Below, one piece after another: positions 27,501-35,977 of a stretch of DNA of 64,000 nt (position 1 is the stretch's first letter; each line of letters starts with the position of its first letter). The notes beneath the pieces were generated by a model that saw only the letters and a list, made by a program, of their open reading frames with translations, did no database searches and was not told the origin of the DNA. Both the position numbers and the translations under genes were made by a program. The DNA is from Acidobacteriota bacterium. Lineage in GTDB: Bacteria > Acidobacteriota > Polarisedimenticolia > J045. The stretch is from positions 23,384 to 87,383 of the forward strand of contig JAGOJY010000017.1 of assembly GCA_017994815.1 (NCBI GenBank). The letters are read 5' to 3'.

Positions 27501-27595
27501 GCCGAACAGCATACGCCGCGCGAGGCGAGCTTCGTCCCGGACCGCACGTGCCGTTCGGTGAAATTCGTTTATCCTCAAACGTCGAAGGAGCCGTT

Positions 27596-28153
27596 ATGGA
27601 CTGCTCGCTACGTTTCACGGTTGCTTCTTCGCTTGCCTTAGCCGTAAGTCTCGGCTTCGCCGATGCGCCACGCTCCAAGCCGCTGTTCGACATGAGCGCC
27701 TACCGTCCGGCGATCGTGCTCAGGGACCTGCAGCTCACCACCGACAAGGCCTTCGTCGAGATCCGCGGGATGGTGTTCACGCACGCGCCGGTGACGAGCA
27801 TCAGCGTCAACGAGCGCAAGGCCACGTTCCGCAACGCCACGCCGCAGGACCTGGAGCAACTCGGCGAACTGCCGCGCAACCTGGCCGAGGCGCCGATCAA
27901 GCTGGTGTTCGACGTTCCGGACGCAGGGCTGCCCAACCTGGGCGCCAACGACTTCGAGATCCGCGCGCTGGACAGCGCCGGCCGCACCTCCGACGTGCAC
28001 CGAGTGACCGTGCTCCGCACCACGGGCACGCGACCCGCCACCGAATCCTCGCAGCTCGACGGGGACTCCTCACCCGCGTCGCGGCGCGCGTCGCGCCTCG
28101 CGACGAGGGTTCCCGATGTTCGAGAAGGCGCTCGCCGCCGAATCCAGGCCTGA
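27596..28153 (+). CDS. Small exported protein, first gene of an envelope operon
   Basis: A 185-residue protein starting at an ATG preceded by GAAGGAG. It has a signal peptide (SLRFTVASSLALAVSLGFA) and a beta-rich domain (IVLRDLQLTTDKAFVEIRGMVF, then APIKLVFDV), followed by an Arg/Ser-rich tail. The tail overlaps the next gene by 38 bases, so those last residues may not be conserved. The family is not recognised. Together with the three following genes it forms a tight operon for cell-envelope proteins. Confidence 0.6.
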   Translation: MDCSLRFTVASSLALAVSLGFADAPRSKPLFDMSAYRPAIVLRDLQLTTDKAFVEIRGMVFTHAPVTSISVNERKATFRNATPQDLEQLGELPRNLAEAPIKLVFDVPDAGLPNLGANDFEIRALDSAGRTSDVHRVTVLRTTGTRPATESSQLDGDSSPASRRASRLATRVPDVREGARRRIQA

Positions 28154-29270
28154 CCGCCGCCCCCGATCCCTCTGGCCTTCGCTCTCTTCCGGCGCGGCGC
28201 ACCTGTTGGTGCTCGCGGCCGTGGCGATCGTGTCCTTGCTGACGATTCCCGACGTGCAGGCTCCGCTGCGCGCCGATCTCGAGTTCCTGTTCCTCGACCC
28301 TCCGCCGGAACCGCAGCCGATCGAGGTTCCCCGCCCGCGCGCCCCGCGGCGCGCGGCGCCGGAGTCGCCGCCGGAGCCGAAGCCGGCCGCGCGGCCGCAA
28401 CCGCGCGTCGCGCAACCGACCGCGCTGCAGCCGTACGTCGATGCTCCGGAGACTCCGCGCGTCGGCAGCCGGCGCGCGCAAGCGCCGTCGCCCAAGCCGG
28501 CGCCGGCGGTCGCGCGCTTCGACAGCGAAGGCCTGACGCTCGACGCCCAGGCGCCGACGCTCGGCGCGAGCGCGCCGGGCAAGACGACGATGGCCGTGGG
28601 CCCCGATAGCGGTGCCGGCGGCGCGGGCGAGGCGATCGCCTACGAGAGCGCGGGGGCGAGCTTCCTCGACGACACGATCCCGGCCCCGGGCTCCGGCCGC
28701 AAGGCCGGTCGCGGCGGCGGCGGCCGACCCGGGCTGATCGCGGGCACTGGGCCGAGCGGCACCGGCAGCGGCGTGCGCTACGGCGGCGCGCCCGGCGGTG
28801 ACGACGTCGGCTTCGGCACGGGCAGCGGGGGCCGCCGCGGCGGGCGCGGCTCCGGCGGGTCCGGCGGGTCCGGCGGCGGCGCCGGCAGCGGCATCGAGGG
28901 CCTGCGCTCCGAGCTTGCCGGTCGCTACGGGTTGCCGCTGGTCTCGGTCGAAGAACTCGGGCAACGCTCCACCGAGGCCGCGCGCTGGAACATGCTGCTG
29001 CCGCGGCTGGCCGAGCTGTTGCGGACCGTGCTCCTGCACCGCCCCGCCCGCATGTCGGCGGCCGGCGTCAGCTCCATCGTCGCCGACGGCCGCAACATCG
29101 TCATTCGCTATCGCGACGGCGTGGTCCACGTCCTGGCTCCCACCTCGGATGGCCTCGCCGCGCTGTTCGTAGCACGCACCGCGGGTGCCCGCCCCGTGGT
29201 CTCCAAGGTCGAAGAGGCCGAGAGCGCCCTCGATGCGCTCGGCTATGTCGCCCGAGGGACTTCCTCATGA
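28116..29270 (+). CDS. Single-pass membrane protein with Pro-rich and Gly-rich regions
   Basis: A 384-residue protein. Residues 1-23 are basic and cytoplasmic, and residues ~25-43 form one transmembrane segment (GAAHLLVLAAVAIVSLL). A proline-rich region (about 60-130) follows, then a glycine/serine-rich region with GRGGGG and GSGGSGG (about 190-265). The last 120 residues are a compact domain ending in DALGYV. The layout of one anchor, a Pro-rich spacer and a small periplasmic domain recalls TonB-like proteins, but the C-terminal domain does not look like TonB. It overlaps the genes on both sides. Confidence 0.6.
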   Translation: MFEKALAAESRPDRRPRSLWPSLSSGAAHLLVLAAVAIVSLLTIPDVQAPLRADLEFLFLDPPPEPQPIEVPRPRAPRRAAPESPPEPKPAARPQPRVAQPTALQPYVDAPETPRVGSRRAQAPSPKPAPAVARFDSEGLTLDAQAPTLGASAPGKTTMAVGPDSGAGGAGEAIAYESAGASFLDDTIPAPGSGRKAGRGGGGRPGLIAGTGPSGTGSGVRYGGAPGGDDVGFGTGSGGRRGGRGSGGSGGSGGGAGSGIEGLRSELAGRYGLPLVSVEELGQRSTEAARWNMLLPRLAELLRTVLLHRPARMSAAGVSSIVADGRNIVIRYRDGVVHVLAPTSDGLAALFVARTAGARPVVSKVEEAESALDALGYVARGTSS

Positions 29271-30748
29271 CCCCGGAACCCCGTTTCCGACGCGCGGCGC
29301 TCGCCGCGCTCGCGGTCGCGCTGGCCCTGCACGGCTTCGGCGCGCTCGCCGCGAGCGAGGATCCGCCGGCGACGCCCGCGTCGCCGGATGCCGCGCGGCA
29401 ACAGGACGCGCCACCCGCCGACACCTCCGCCAGCGCCGCACCGCAGCCGGCGGCGACCACGGCCGCGGAGCCGGCCATTCCGCTCAGCGCCGAGCTGATG
29501 ACGCTGCGCCAGTCCGCGGTCGAGGCCTACAACCGACGCGACTGGAACGCGGCCGCCACCGCCGCCGACTCCTTCGCCGAGGCGTTCGAGGCGGCCGGGC
29601 TGCCGCACCTCGGGGCCGACTACGCCCTCGTCGCCTTCGTCGGCGGGCACGCCCGCTACGAGCTGTGGAAGGCCGACCCCGAGGGATTCCGCTACGACTT
29701 CCCCAGCGAGGTCATCGCCCCGATGGAGGAGAGCCTCACGCTCCTGCAGGACGCGCCGTTCTTCAAGTACACCGTCCTCGGCACGGCCCAGTTCGACTGG
29801 TTCAAGGCCCGCGGTTACCACGACGCCGACGTCGAGGATGCGGCGAACTGGAACGGCTACCGCGCGCTCCTCGCGCGCGCCGACGAGCTGCAGGGCCAGC
29901 CGCTCGACAGCCAGGAGTACGAGACGTTCGCGCGCCACGTGCTGCAGTACATCGCGCGGGCGTTCGAGGCCGCGCGCTACTCCAGCGCTCCCGACGTGTA
30001 CCTGATCCGGGTCCGCGAAGCGTGCCGGCTCGGCTTCGGCACGGCGTACGACGACCGCTTCGTGCAGCTGTACCAGGTGGTCGGCTTCGACGACGGCAAC
30101 GTGCGCGCCGGCGTGTTGTGGCAGGCCGGGCTGGACATGATGAGCGCCGAGGCGCCTGTCGCGGACGAGGTCCTCAAGACGTTCAACGAGGCCGCGGAGG
30201 TGGCGCGCAGCGATCGGGCCAAGGCCGAGGTCTACCGGCAGATGGCCGACTTCTCCAGCCGGCAGGACGGGTACACCTACAAGGCGCAGGCCGTCGAGTA
30301 CGGGCGCACGGCGTACCGGCTCGACCCCGAGAACAAAGACATCCGCCTGCAGTTCGGCACCAGCCTGCACGTCCTGTCGTATGCCGACTACGCCTCCGGG
30401 CGCTACGAGGACGCCCTGCGCTCGGCGCAGGAAGCCACGTCGTTCGACTGGGACGGCAACGAGTACGCCTACTTCGACCTCTCGCGCGCGCTGGCCAACT
30501 TCGGCGAGAAGCACGAGTCGATCAAGAACGCGCAGCTCGCCTACGACAAGGCGCGGCGCCGTTACGACGGCGACGAGCTGGAGCCGTTCCGGACGAACTA
30601 CGCCAACGTGCTGCGCCAGTTCGGGCTCAGCACGGCCGCAGCCCGACTCGAACGCGAGGCCGCCGCGCGCGCGGCGAGCGTCGCCGCCCCGGCCGCGAGT
30701 GCCGCCGCCCCCGCCGAAACCGAGCGCAGCGGAGGAGCCAAGCCATGA
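29267..30748 (+). CDS. Exported helical repeat (TPR-like) protein
   Basis: A 493-residue protein with an N-terminal export signal (RRAALAALAVALALHGFGALAA) and an Ala/Pro-rich linker to about residue 75. The rest is helical with Ala/Tyr/Leu spacing like tetratricopeptide repeats, for example AVEAYNRRDWNAAATAADSFAEAFEAAG and YASGRYEDALRSAQEATSF. TPR-like proteins usually scaffold complexes. The start overlaps the previous stop as ATGA, and its own stop overlaps the next gene in the same way. The family is unknown to me. Confidence 0.6.
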   Translation: MTPEPRFRRAALAALAVALALHGFGALAASEDPPATPASPDAARQQDAPPADTSASAAPQPAATTAAEPAIPLSAELMTLRQSAVEAYNRRDWNAAATAADSFAEAFEAAGLPHLGADYALVAFVGGHARYELWKADPEGFRYDFPSEVIAPMEESLTLLQDAPFFKYTVLGTAQFDWFKARGYHDADVEDAANWNGYRALLARADELQGQPLDSQEYETFARHVLQYIARAFEAARYSSAPDVYLIRVREACRLGFGTAYDDRFVQLYQVVGFDDGNVRAGVLWQAGLDMMSAEAPVADEVLKTFNEAAEVARSDRAKAEVYRQMADFSSRQDGYTYKAQAVEYGRTAYRLDPENKDIRLQFGTSLHVLSYADYASGRYEDALRSAQEATSFDWDGNEYAYFDLSRALANFGEKHESIKNAQLAYDKARRRYDGDELEPFRTNYANVLRQFGLSTAAARLEREAAARAASVAAPAASAAAPAETERSGGAKP

Positions 30749-31842
30749 CCGCGCGCATTGCCTGCCTGCTGTTGACGAGCGCCGTGGCGACGCCGGCGCT
30801 CGCCGCCGCCCCGACGGGTGAAGTTCCACCGGAGCTGGCGCGGGCGCGCGACATGTACCGCGCGCTGGCATCGTACAACGTCGTCGCCGAGCGCTCCGAG
30901 CTGGGCAAGCCGGCCATGCGCGCCGCGATGCACGACGTCGAGCGGCTGGCCGAGGACATGGACGACCGCCTGGCGACGGGCGATCTCCTCGTGCAGGACC
31001 GCCACTCGCTGACGGAGATCCGCGAGCTGACGGCCAAGGCGCACCTCCAGGCGGCGCTGATCCTGGCGCGCGGGGCCGACCTGGGGGAGTCGATCGTCCA
31101 CTACGAGCGGGCGGTCGAGCTGCTCGGCTTCGACCCCGCGCAGTGGGATGCCGAGATCGAGCGCGAGGGGCACCGCGGCCAGATGCCGCTGGCGACCGAG
31201 GCCGCGTACCACGTGGTGCCAATGCGCGAGGCCGTCGATGACCTCAAGGCCGCCTGGTCGGCCGGCGTCGTCACGCGCATCGAGCTGCGCGAGCTGGGCC
31301 CCGCGCTGCGCAAGACGCTGCGCATCGAGCGCGGCGCGACGGCCAGCAGCAGTCCCTCGAGCGAGGTGACCTACGGCTACGCCCTCAAGCGCTTCGCCGA
31401 GGGCCTGAAGGAGCCGGGGGACGAGTTGCGCATCGTGCTCCCGCCGGGCCGCTACAGCATCACCTCCGAATCGGAGACCGAGAAGTTCGAGCCGGTCGAG
31501 TTCGTGCTGGTCGGGAACAGCGCGCCCGACCCGATCGTCGTCAACCCGAACTGGTTCAGCTTCGCGTTTCCCGAGGACAGCTACGAGCGCTGCCGCCCCG
31601 CGTTGACCTACAACGGGCTGCCGGTGGGCGACCTCTCGCACGTGAGGTACGGGACGTACCGGCTCGTGCCCTCGGAGCGCCGCGGCTGTTTCGAGCGCGT
31701 GCCGGACAAGATCGTGGTCGAACAGGGCTCCGAGGTCACGCTGCGCAGCGATCCGCAGAAGCTGGACGAGCTGCAACCGGGACAGCCGATCTTCCTGTAC
31801 GTCACCACGCCTCCCAAGTCCGTCTACTGGCTCCGCATGTAG
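30745..31842 (+). CDS. Exported protein of unknown function, last gene of the envelope operon
   Basis: A 365-residue protein with a signal peptide (TARIACLLLTSAVATPALAA). A helical half (residues 30-200) is rich in Arg, Glu and Ala, and a beta-rich second half contains RIVLPPGRYSITSESETEKF and SHVRYGTYRLVPSERRGCF. The latter looks like a carboxypeptidase-regulatory or Ig-like fold with two cysteines. GGAGGAG lies before the ATG, which overlaps the preceding stop. The family is not recognised. Confidence 0.6.
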   Translation: MTARIACLLLTSAVATPALAAAPTGEVPPELARARDMYRALASYNVVAERSELGKPAMRAAMHDVERLAEDMDDRLATGDLLVQDRHSLTEIRELTAKAHLQAALILARGADLGESIVHYERAVELLGFDPAQWDAEIEREGHRGQMPLATEAAYHVVPMREAVDDLKAAWSAGVVTRIELRELGPALRKTLRIERGATASSSPSSEVTYGYALKRFAEGLKEPGDELRIVLPPGRYSITSESETEKFEPVEFVLVGNSAPDPIVVNPNWFSFAFPEDSYERCRPALTYNGLPVGDLSHVRYGTYRLVPSERRGCFERVPDKIVVEQGSEVTLRSDPQKLDELQPGQPIFLYVTTPPKSVYWLRM

Positions 31843-31942
31843 GGGCGCGGCCGGCCTGCAACCGGCAAACCGAGATCGCGGCACACGGGAACCGGTGCCT
31901 CGATCGCTCGTCCCGGCCGGGCCGCCTGCGGGTGTCCCTACA
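31838..31942. repeat. Intergenic inverted repeat with TGTAGGG/CCCTACA ends
   Basis: TGTAGGG (31838-31844, overlapping the preceding stop codon) and CCCTACA (31936-31942) bracket a GC-rich 105-base unit containing GGCCGCCTGCGGG. The arrangement recalls the longer element at 63626-63720, which also has GTAGG/CCTAC ends. Pairing beyond the seven terminal bases is imperfect. Confidence 0.4.
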
Positions 31943-31984
31943 CGCCACGCGCGCCGTCGAGCGTTGACGTGCGGGCAGCGCGGG

Positions 31985-32587
31985 TCAGGTGCGCGACACC
32001 GACGGGTGGCCGTCGATCCACAGGCGCCACGGCAACGCGGCGTGCTCGCCGGCGTAATCGACGCCGATGCGCGCGCCGCGTGCGATGCGCCGCGCCGGGA
32101 CCGCCGGGGCATCGAGCAGGACCAGCGGCCCGGCGGTGAGGTCGGTCCCGTTGAGCCGCCGGTCGACGCCGAGCGCCCGGCACAGGTTCCCCGGGCCGGC
32201 CAAAAGCCGCGCCTCGCGGATCCCCGGGCGACGCGCGCGCATCAGCTCGATCCCCGCCAGTGGCTCCGCCGCGCGCAGCAGGACCGCCTCCGGGCGCCCC
32301 GCCACCGACGCCACGACGTTCATGCAGAAGTGCATCCCGTAGATGAAGTACACGTAGACGTGGCCGCCGGGGCCGTACATGACCTCGTTGCGCGCCGTGC
32401 GGCGGCCCCCCGACGAGTGCGCGGCCCGGTCCGCCGGACCGCGGTACGCCTCGACCTCGACGATGCGAGCCGAGACGACGCCTCCCGGCGCCTCGTGCCG
32501 CAGCTCCTTGCCCAGGAGCGCGCGCGCGAGGCGCAGCGCATCGCGCAGGTAGAACTCGCGCGGCAGGACCCGGCGATCGTGCGGCAT
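31985..32587 (-). CDS. 3-methyladenine DNA glycosylase (AAG/Mpg family)
   Basis: A 200-residue alkyladenine glycosylase that removes alkylated purines from DNA. Visible motifs: ELRHEAPGGVVSARIVEVEAY near residue 35, with the catalytic Glu, AAHSSGGRRTARNEVMY near 58, VYVYFIYGMHFCMNVV near 78, and LLAGPGNLCRALGVD near 130. Length and motif order match the bacterial family. The start at 32587 gives MPHDRRVLPREFY; the longer open frame upstream is not similar to the family. It is divergent from cstA across 54 bases. Confidence 0.92.
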   Translation of the reverse strand: MPHDRRVLPREFYLRDALRLARALLGKELRHEAPGGVVSARIVEVEAYRGPADRAAHSSGGRRTARNEVMYGPGGHVYVYFIYGMHFCMNVVASVAGRPEAVLLRAAEPLAGIELMRARRPGIREARLLAGPGNLCRALGVDRRLNGTDLTAGPLVLLDAPAVPARRIARGARIGVDYAGEHAALPWRLWIDGHPSVSRT

Positions 32588-32641
32588 CGGCAGGGCAGAG
32601 GATACCCTCGGCCCCGCCGGGCTCGGGTATCCTTCCCGGCC

Positions 32642-34690
32642 ATGCGATACCTCTTGTGGGCTGCCGTGGCGGTGGCGGGCGCGCTGGCCTTCGGAACGGT
32701 GGCGCTCTCGCGCGGCGAGACGGTCTCGGCCGCGTACCTCGTGCTCGCCGCCGTCTGCGTGTACCTGATCGCCTACCGCTTCTACTCGCTGTTCATCGCC
32801 CGGCGCGTGTTCCGCCTCGACGACGCCAACGTCACGCCGGCCTACCGCCACAACGACGGCCGCGACTTCGTCCCGACCAACCGCTGGGTCGTCTTCGGCC
32901 ACCACTTCGCCGCGATCGCCGGCCCCGGGCCGCTGATCGGCCCGGTCCTCGCAGCGCAGTTCGGCTACCTGCCCGGGACGATCTGGATCCTCGTCGGCGT
33001 CGTGCTCGGCGGCGCGGTGCAGGACATGGTGATCCTCGTCGCGAGCCTGCGCCGCGACGGGCGCTCGCTGGCCAAGATGGCCCGCGACTACCTCGGCCGC
33101 TGGGGCGCGCTCGCCGCGACGCTCGGGATCCTGCTGATCATGGTGATCCTGATCGCGGTGCTCGGGCTGGTCGTGGTCAACGCGCTCGCCGAGAGCCCGT
33201 GGGGCGTGTTCACCGTCGGCGCGACGATCCCGATCGCGATGGCGATGGGCCTGATCATGCGCGGTGGGCACGGACGGCAGGTCTGGATCGCGACCGGTTT
33301 CGGCCTCGTCCTGCTGCTGGGGGCGCTGGTCGGCGGGCACTACGTGGCCGAGCACCCGACCCTCGGGCCGGCCTTCACCCTACCGCACGTTCCGCTCGGG
33401 ATCCTGGTGATTGTCTACGGGCTCGCGGCCTCGATCCTGCCGGTCTGGCTGCTGCTCGCGCCGCGCGACTACCTGTCCACGTTCGTCAAGCTCGGGACGA
33501 TCTTCGCGCTCGCCGGCGGCATCCTCGCCGTGCGTCCCGACCTGCACCTGCCGGCGGTGACACAGTTCGCCAACGGCACGGGGCCGATCTTCGGCGGCAA
33601 GATCTTCCCCTTCTGCTTCATCACGATCGCCTGCGGCGCGATCTCCGGCTTCCACGCGCTGATCGCCAGCGGCACCACGCCCAAGCTCCTGAAGCGCGAG
33701 ACCGACGCCCGCACGATCGGCTACGGCGCGATGCTCCTCGAGAGCTTCGTCGCGATCATGGCGATGATCGCCGCGGCTTCGCTCCCTCCCGGCCAGTACT
33801 TCGCGATCAACACCAACCGCCCGCTGGAGTGGATCAGCCAGCAGGGCTACCCGGTGACGCAGGCCGAGATGGAACTGCTCGCCGAGCGGGTCGGGGAACG
33901 CTCGGTGATCGCCCGCACCGGCGGCGCGCCGTGCCTGGCGGTCGGGATGGCCGAGATCTTCCACCGCTTCCTCGGCGGCCCACAGGTCGCGGCGCTGTGG
34001 TACCACTTCGCGATCATGTTCGAGGCGCTGTTCATCCTGACCACGCTCGACGCGGGCACGCGCGTCGGGCGCTACATCCTGCAGGACGCGCTGGCCCGCG
34101 CTGCCCCGCGCATCGCGGGCAGCAGCTGGAGCGCCAACGTCGCGACCAGCGTCGTCTTCGTGGCGGCGTGGGGCTATTTCCTGATGGCCGGCGTGATCGA
34201 CCCGCACGGCGGGATCCGCGCGCTGTGGCCGCTGTTCGGCATCGCCAACCAGCTCCTCGCCGCGACGGCGCTGACGATCGGCACGACGATCCTGTTCCGC
34301 ACCGGGAAGAAGCGCTTCGCCTGGATCACGCTCGTGCCGCTGGTGTTCCTGCTCGCGGTGACGATGACTGCCGGCGTGGAGTACGTCCTGCACCCCGACC
34401 CGCGGATCGGCTTCCTCGCGCGGGCCGGCGCGATCGAGAGCGGCGCGATCGCCGTGGACGAGGCGACCCGCGGGATCCAGGCGTTCAATGCCCGGCTCGA
34501 CGCCGTGCTGGCGGGCGTGTTCCTGGTGCTGGTGGCGACGGTCGTGATCTCCGCGCTGCGCGAGTGGCGGCACGTGCTCGCCGGCCGGCGCCCGATCGAG
34601 CCCGACCCGCCGCTCGTCCCCGCTTCCGGCGGCGGCGGGCTCGCCTTCGGCGAGGTGCCGCCCTCGGCCGGCGGCATGCGGTGCTGCTGA
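32642..34690 (+). CDS. cstA: Carbon starvation protein CstA
   Basis: A 682-residue integral membrane protein of the CstA/BtsT family, which imports peptides or pyruvate under carbon limitation. Conserved landmarks are TPAYRHNDGRDFVPTNRWVVFGHHFAAIAGPGPLIGPV near residues 58-100, GGAVQDMVILVASLRRDGRS near 125, SGFHALIASGTTPKLL near 335, and FEALFILTTLDAGTRVGRY near 460. The C-terminal ~30 residues are a short hydrophilic tail. No strong Shine-Dalgarno is seen. The M24 peptidase gene follows after 44 bases, which would suit peptide use. Confidence 0.93.
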   Translation: MRYLLWAAVAVAGALAFGTVALSRGETVSAAYLVLAAVCVYLIAYRFYSLFIARRVFRLDDANVTPAYRHNDGRDFVPTNRWVVFGHHFAAIAGPGPLIGPVLAAQFGYLPGTIWILVGVVLGGAVQDMVILVASLRRDGRSLAKMARDYLGRWGALAATLGILLIMVILIAVLGLVVVNALAESPWGVFTVGATIPIAMAMGLIMRGGHGRQVWIATGFGLVLLLGALVGGHYVAEHPTLGPAFTLPHVPLGILVIVYGLAASILPVWLLLAPRDYLSTFVKLGTIFALAGGILAVRPDLHLPAVTQFANGTGPIFGGKIFPFCFITIACGAISGFHALIASGTTPKLLKRETDARTIGYGAMLLESFVAIMAMIAAASLPPGQYFAINTNRPLEWISQQGYPVTQAEMELLAERVGERSVIARTGGAPCLAVGMAEIFHRFLGGPQVAALWYHFAIMFEALFILTTLDAGTRVGRYILQDALARAAPRIAGSSWSANVATSVVFVAAWGYFLMAGVIDPHGGIRALWPLFGIANQLLAATALTIGTTILFRTGKKRFAWITLVPLVFLLAVTMTAGVEYVLHPDPRIGFLARAGAIESGAIAVDEATRGIQAFNARLDAVLAGVFLVLVATVVISALREWRHVLAGRRPIEPDPPLVPASGGGGLAFGEVPPSAGGMRCC

Positions 34691-34734
34691 CCCGGGGACG
34701 GGTTACCCTGTCCCCCGGTTTCGAGGAGGAAACG

Positions 34735-35931
34735 ATGGCGATCGGCGATCCGATGATCTCGCAGAAGCTGGCCCAGGTCCCCGCGATCCTGAAGGAGAAG
34801 GGGTTCGACGCCTGGCTCCTGTTCGCGCGCGAGTCGCACACGATCCACGACCCGGCGTTCGACCTGGTGGTCGGCCCGAACGTCACGTGGCAGTCGGCGT
34901 TCCTCCTCGGCGCGGGCGGCGAGAGGATCGCGATCGTCGGCAGCCTGGACAAGGCCAACCAGGAGATGCACGGCCACTACCCCGAGATCATCGGCTACGT
35001 CGGCGGCGTCTCGGCCGAGCTGCGCAAGGCGCTCGAGCGGCTCGACCCCCAGCGCATCGCGATCAACTACTCCGTCAGCGACGTGATGGCCGACGGGCTG
35101 ACGCACGGAATGTACCTGACGCTGCTGCAGGCGCTGGAGGGGACGCCCTACGCCGCGCGCCTGGAGTCGAGCGCGCCGATCGTGGCCGCGCTGCGCGGGC
35201 GCAAGTCGGAGGGCGAAAGGGCGCGGATCCGCGCCGCGTGCGCGGAGACCGTCGCGATCTTCGACCGCCTCACGCCGCGGCTGAAGGCCGGGCAGACCGA
35301 GAAAAACGTCGCGGCGCTGATCCGCGAGGAACTGGAGCGCGCGGGGCTGGAGCCGGCCTGGGACGTCGAGCACTGCCCGGCCGTCTTCACCGGCCCCGAC
35401 TCGGCCGGCGCACACGCCGGCCCGACCGACCGGCCGATCGAGCCGGGCCACGTGATGAACGTCGACTTCGGCGTGCGCAAGGACGGCTACTGCTCCGACC
35501 TGCAGCGCACGTGGTACTTCCTGCGCAAGGGCGAGCAGCGCGCGCCCGACGCCGTGCAGCGCGGGTTCGACACGATCGTGCAGGCGATCCGCGAGGCCGC
35601 GCGGGCCCTGCGCCCCGGCGTCAAGGGCGGCGACGTGGACACGGTCGCCCGCTCGTACATCACCGATCGCGGCTACCCGGAGTTTCCGCACGCCCTCGGA
35701 CACCAGATCGGCCGCGTGGCGCACGACGGCGCGGGGCTGCTGTGTCCGCGCTGGGAGCGCTACGGCGAGTTGCCGGAGCTGCCGGTCGAGGCCGGCCAGT
35801 GTTACACCCTCGAGCCGCGCCTGACGATCGAAGGCCACGGCATCGCGACCTGCGAGGAGATCGTCGCCGTCGCCGACGGCGGGTGCGAGTGGCTCTCCCG
35901 CCCGCAGGACGAGCTGTACGTCGTTTCGTAG
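34735..35931 (+). CDS. M24 metallopeptidase (Xaa-Pro dipeptidase-like)
   Basis: A 398-residue cytoplasmic protein with the pita-bread fold. Metal ligands are visible in MNVDFGVRKDGYCSDLQR (two Asp, near 240-252), HALGHQIGRVAHD (His, near 320), YTLEPRLTIEG (Glu, near 362) and ATCEEIVAV (Glu, near 378). The N-terminal ~160 residues form a creatinase-like domain. Proline peptidases of this group cleave Xaa-Pro bonds, though some members act on other substrates. Start with GAGGAGG upstream. It sits downstream of cstA. Confidence 0.87.
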   Translation: MAIGDPMISQKLAQVPAILKEKGFDAWLLFARESHTIHDPAFDLVVGPNVTWQSAFLLGAGGERIAIVGSLDKANQEMHGHYPEIIGYVGGVSAELRKALERLDPQRIAINYSVSDVMADGLTHGMYLTLLQALEGTPYAARLESSAPIVAALRGRKSEGERARIRAACAETVAIFDRLTPRLKAGQTEKNVAALIREELERAGLEPAWDVEHCPAVFTGPDSAGAHAGPTDRPIEPGHVMNVDFGVRKDGYCSDLQRTWYFLRKGEQRAPDAVQRGFDTIVQAIREAARALRPGVKGGDVDTVARSYITDRGYPEFPHALGHQIGRVAHDGAGLLCPRWERYGELPELPVEAGQCYTLEPRLTIEGHGIATCEEIVAVADGGCEWLSRPQDELYVVS

Positions 35932-35977
35932 CGGTTGCCGACAGGCGACCCGCCCCCGCGCGCGGTAACCTCGGTTC

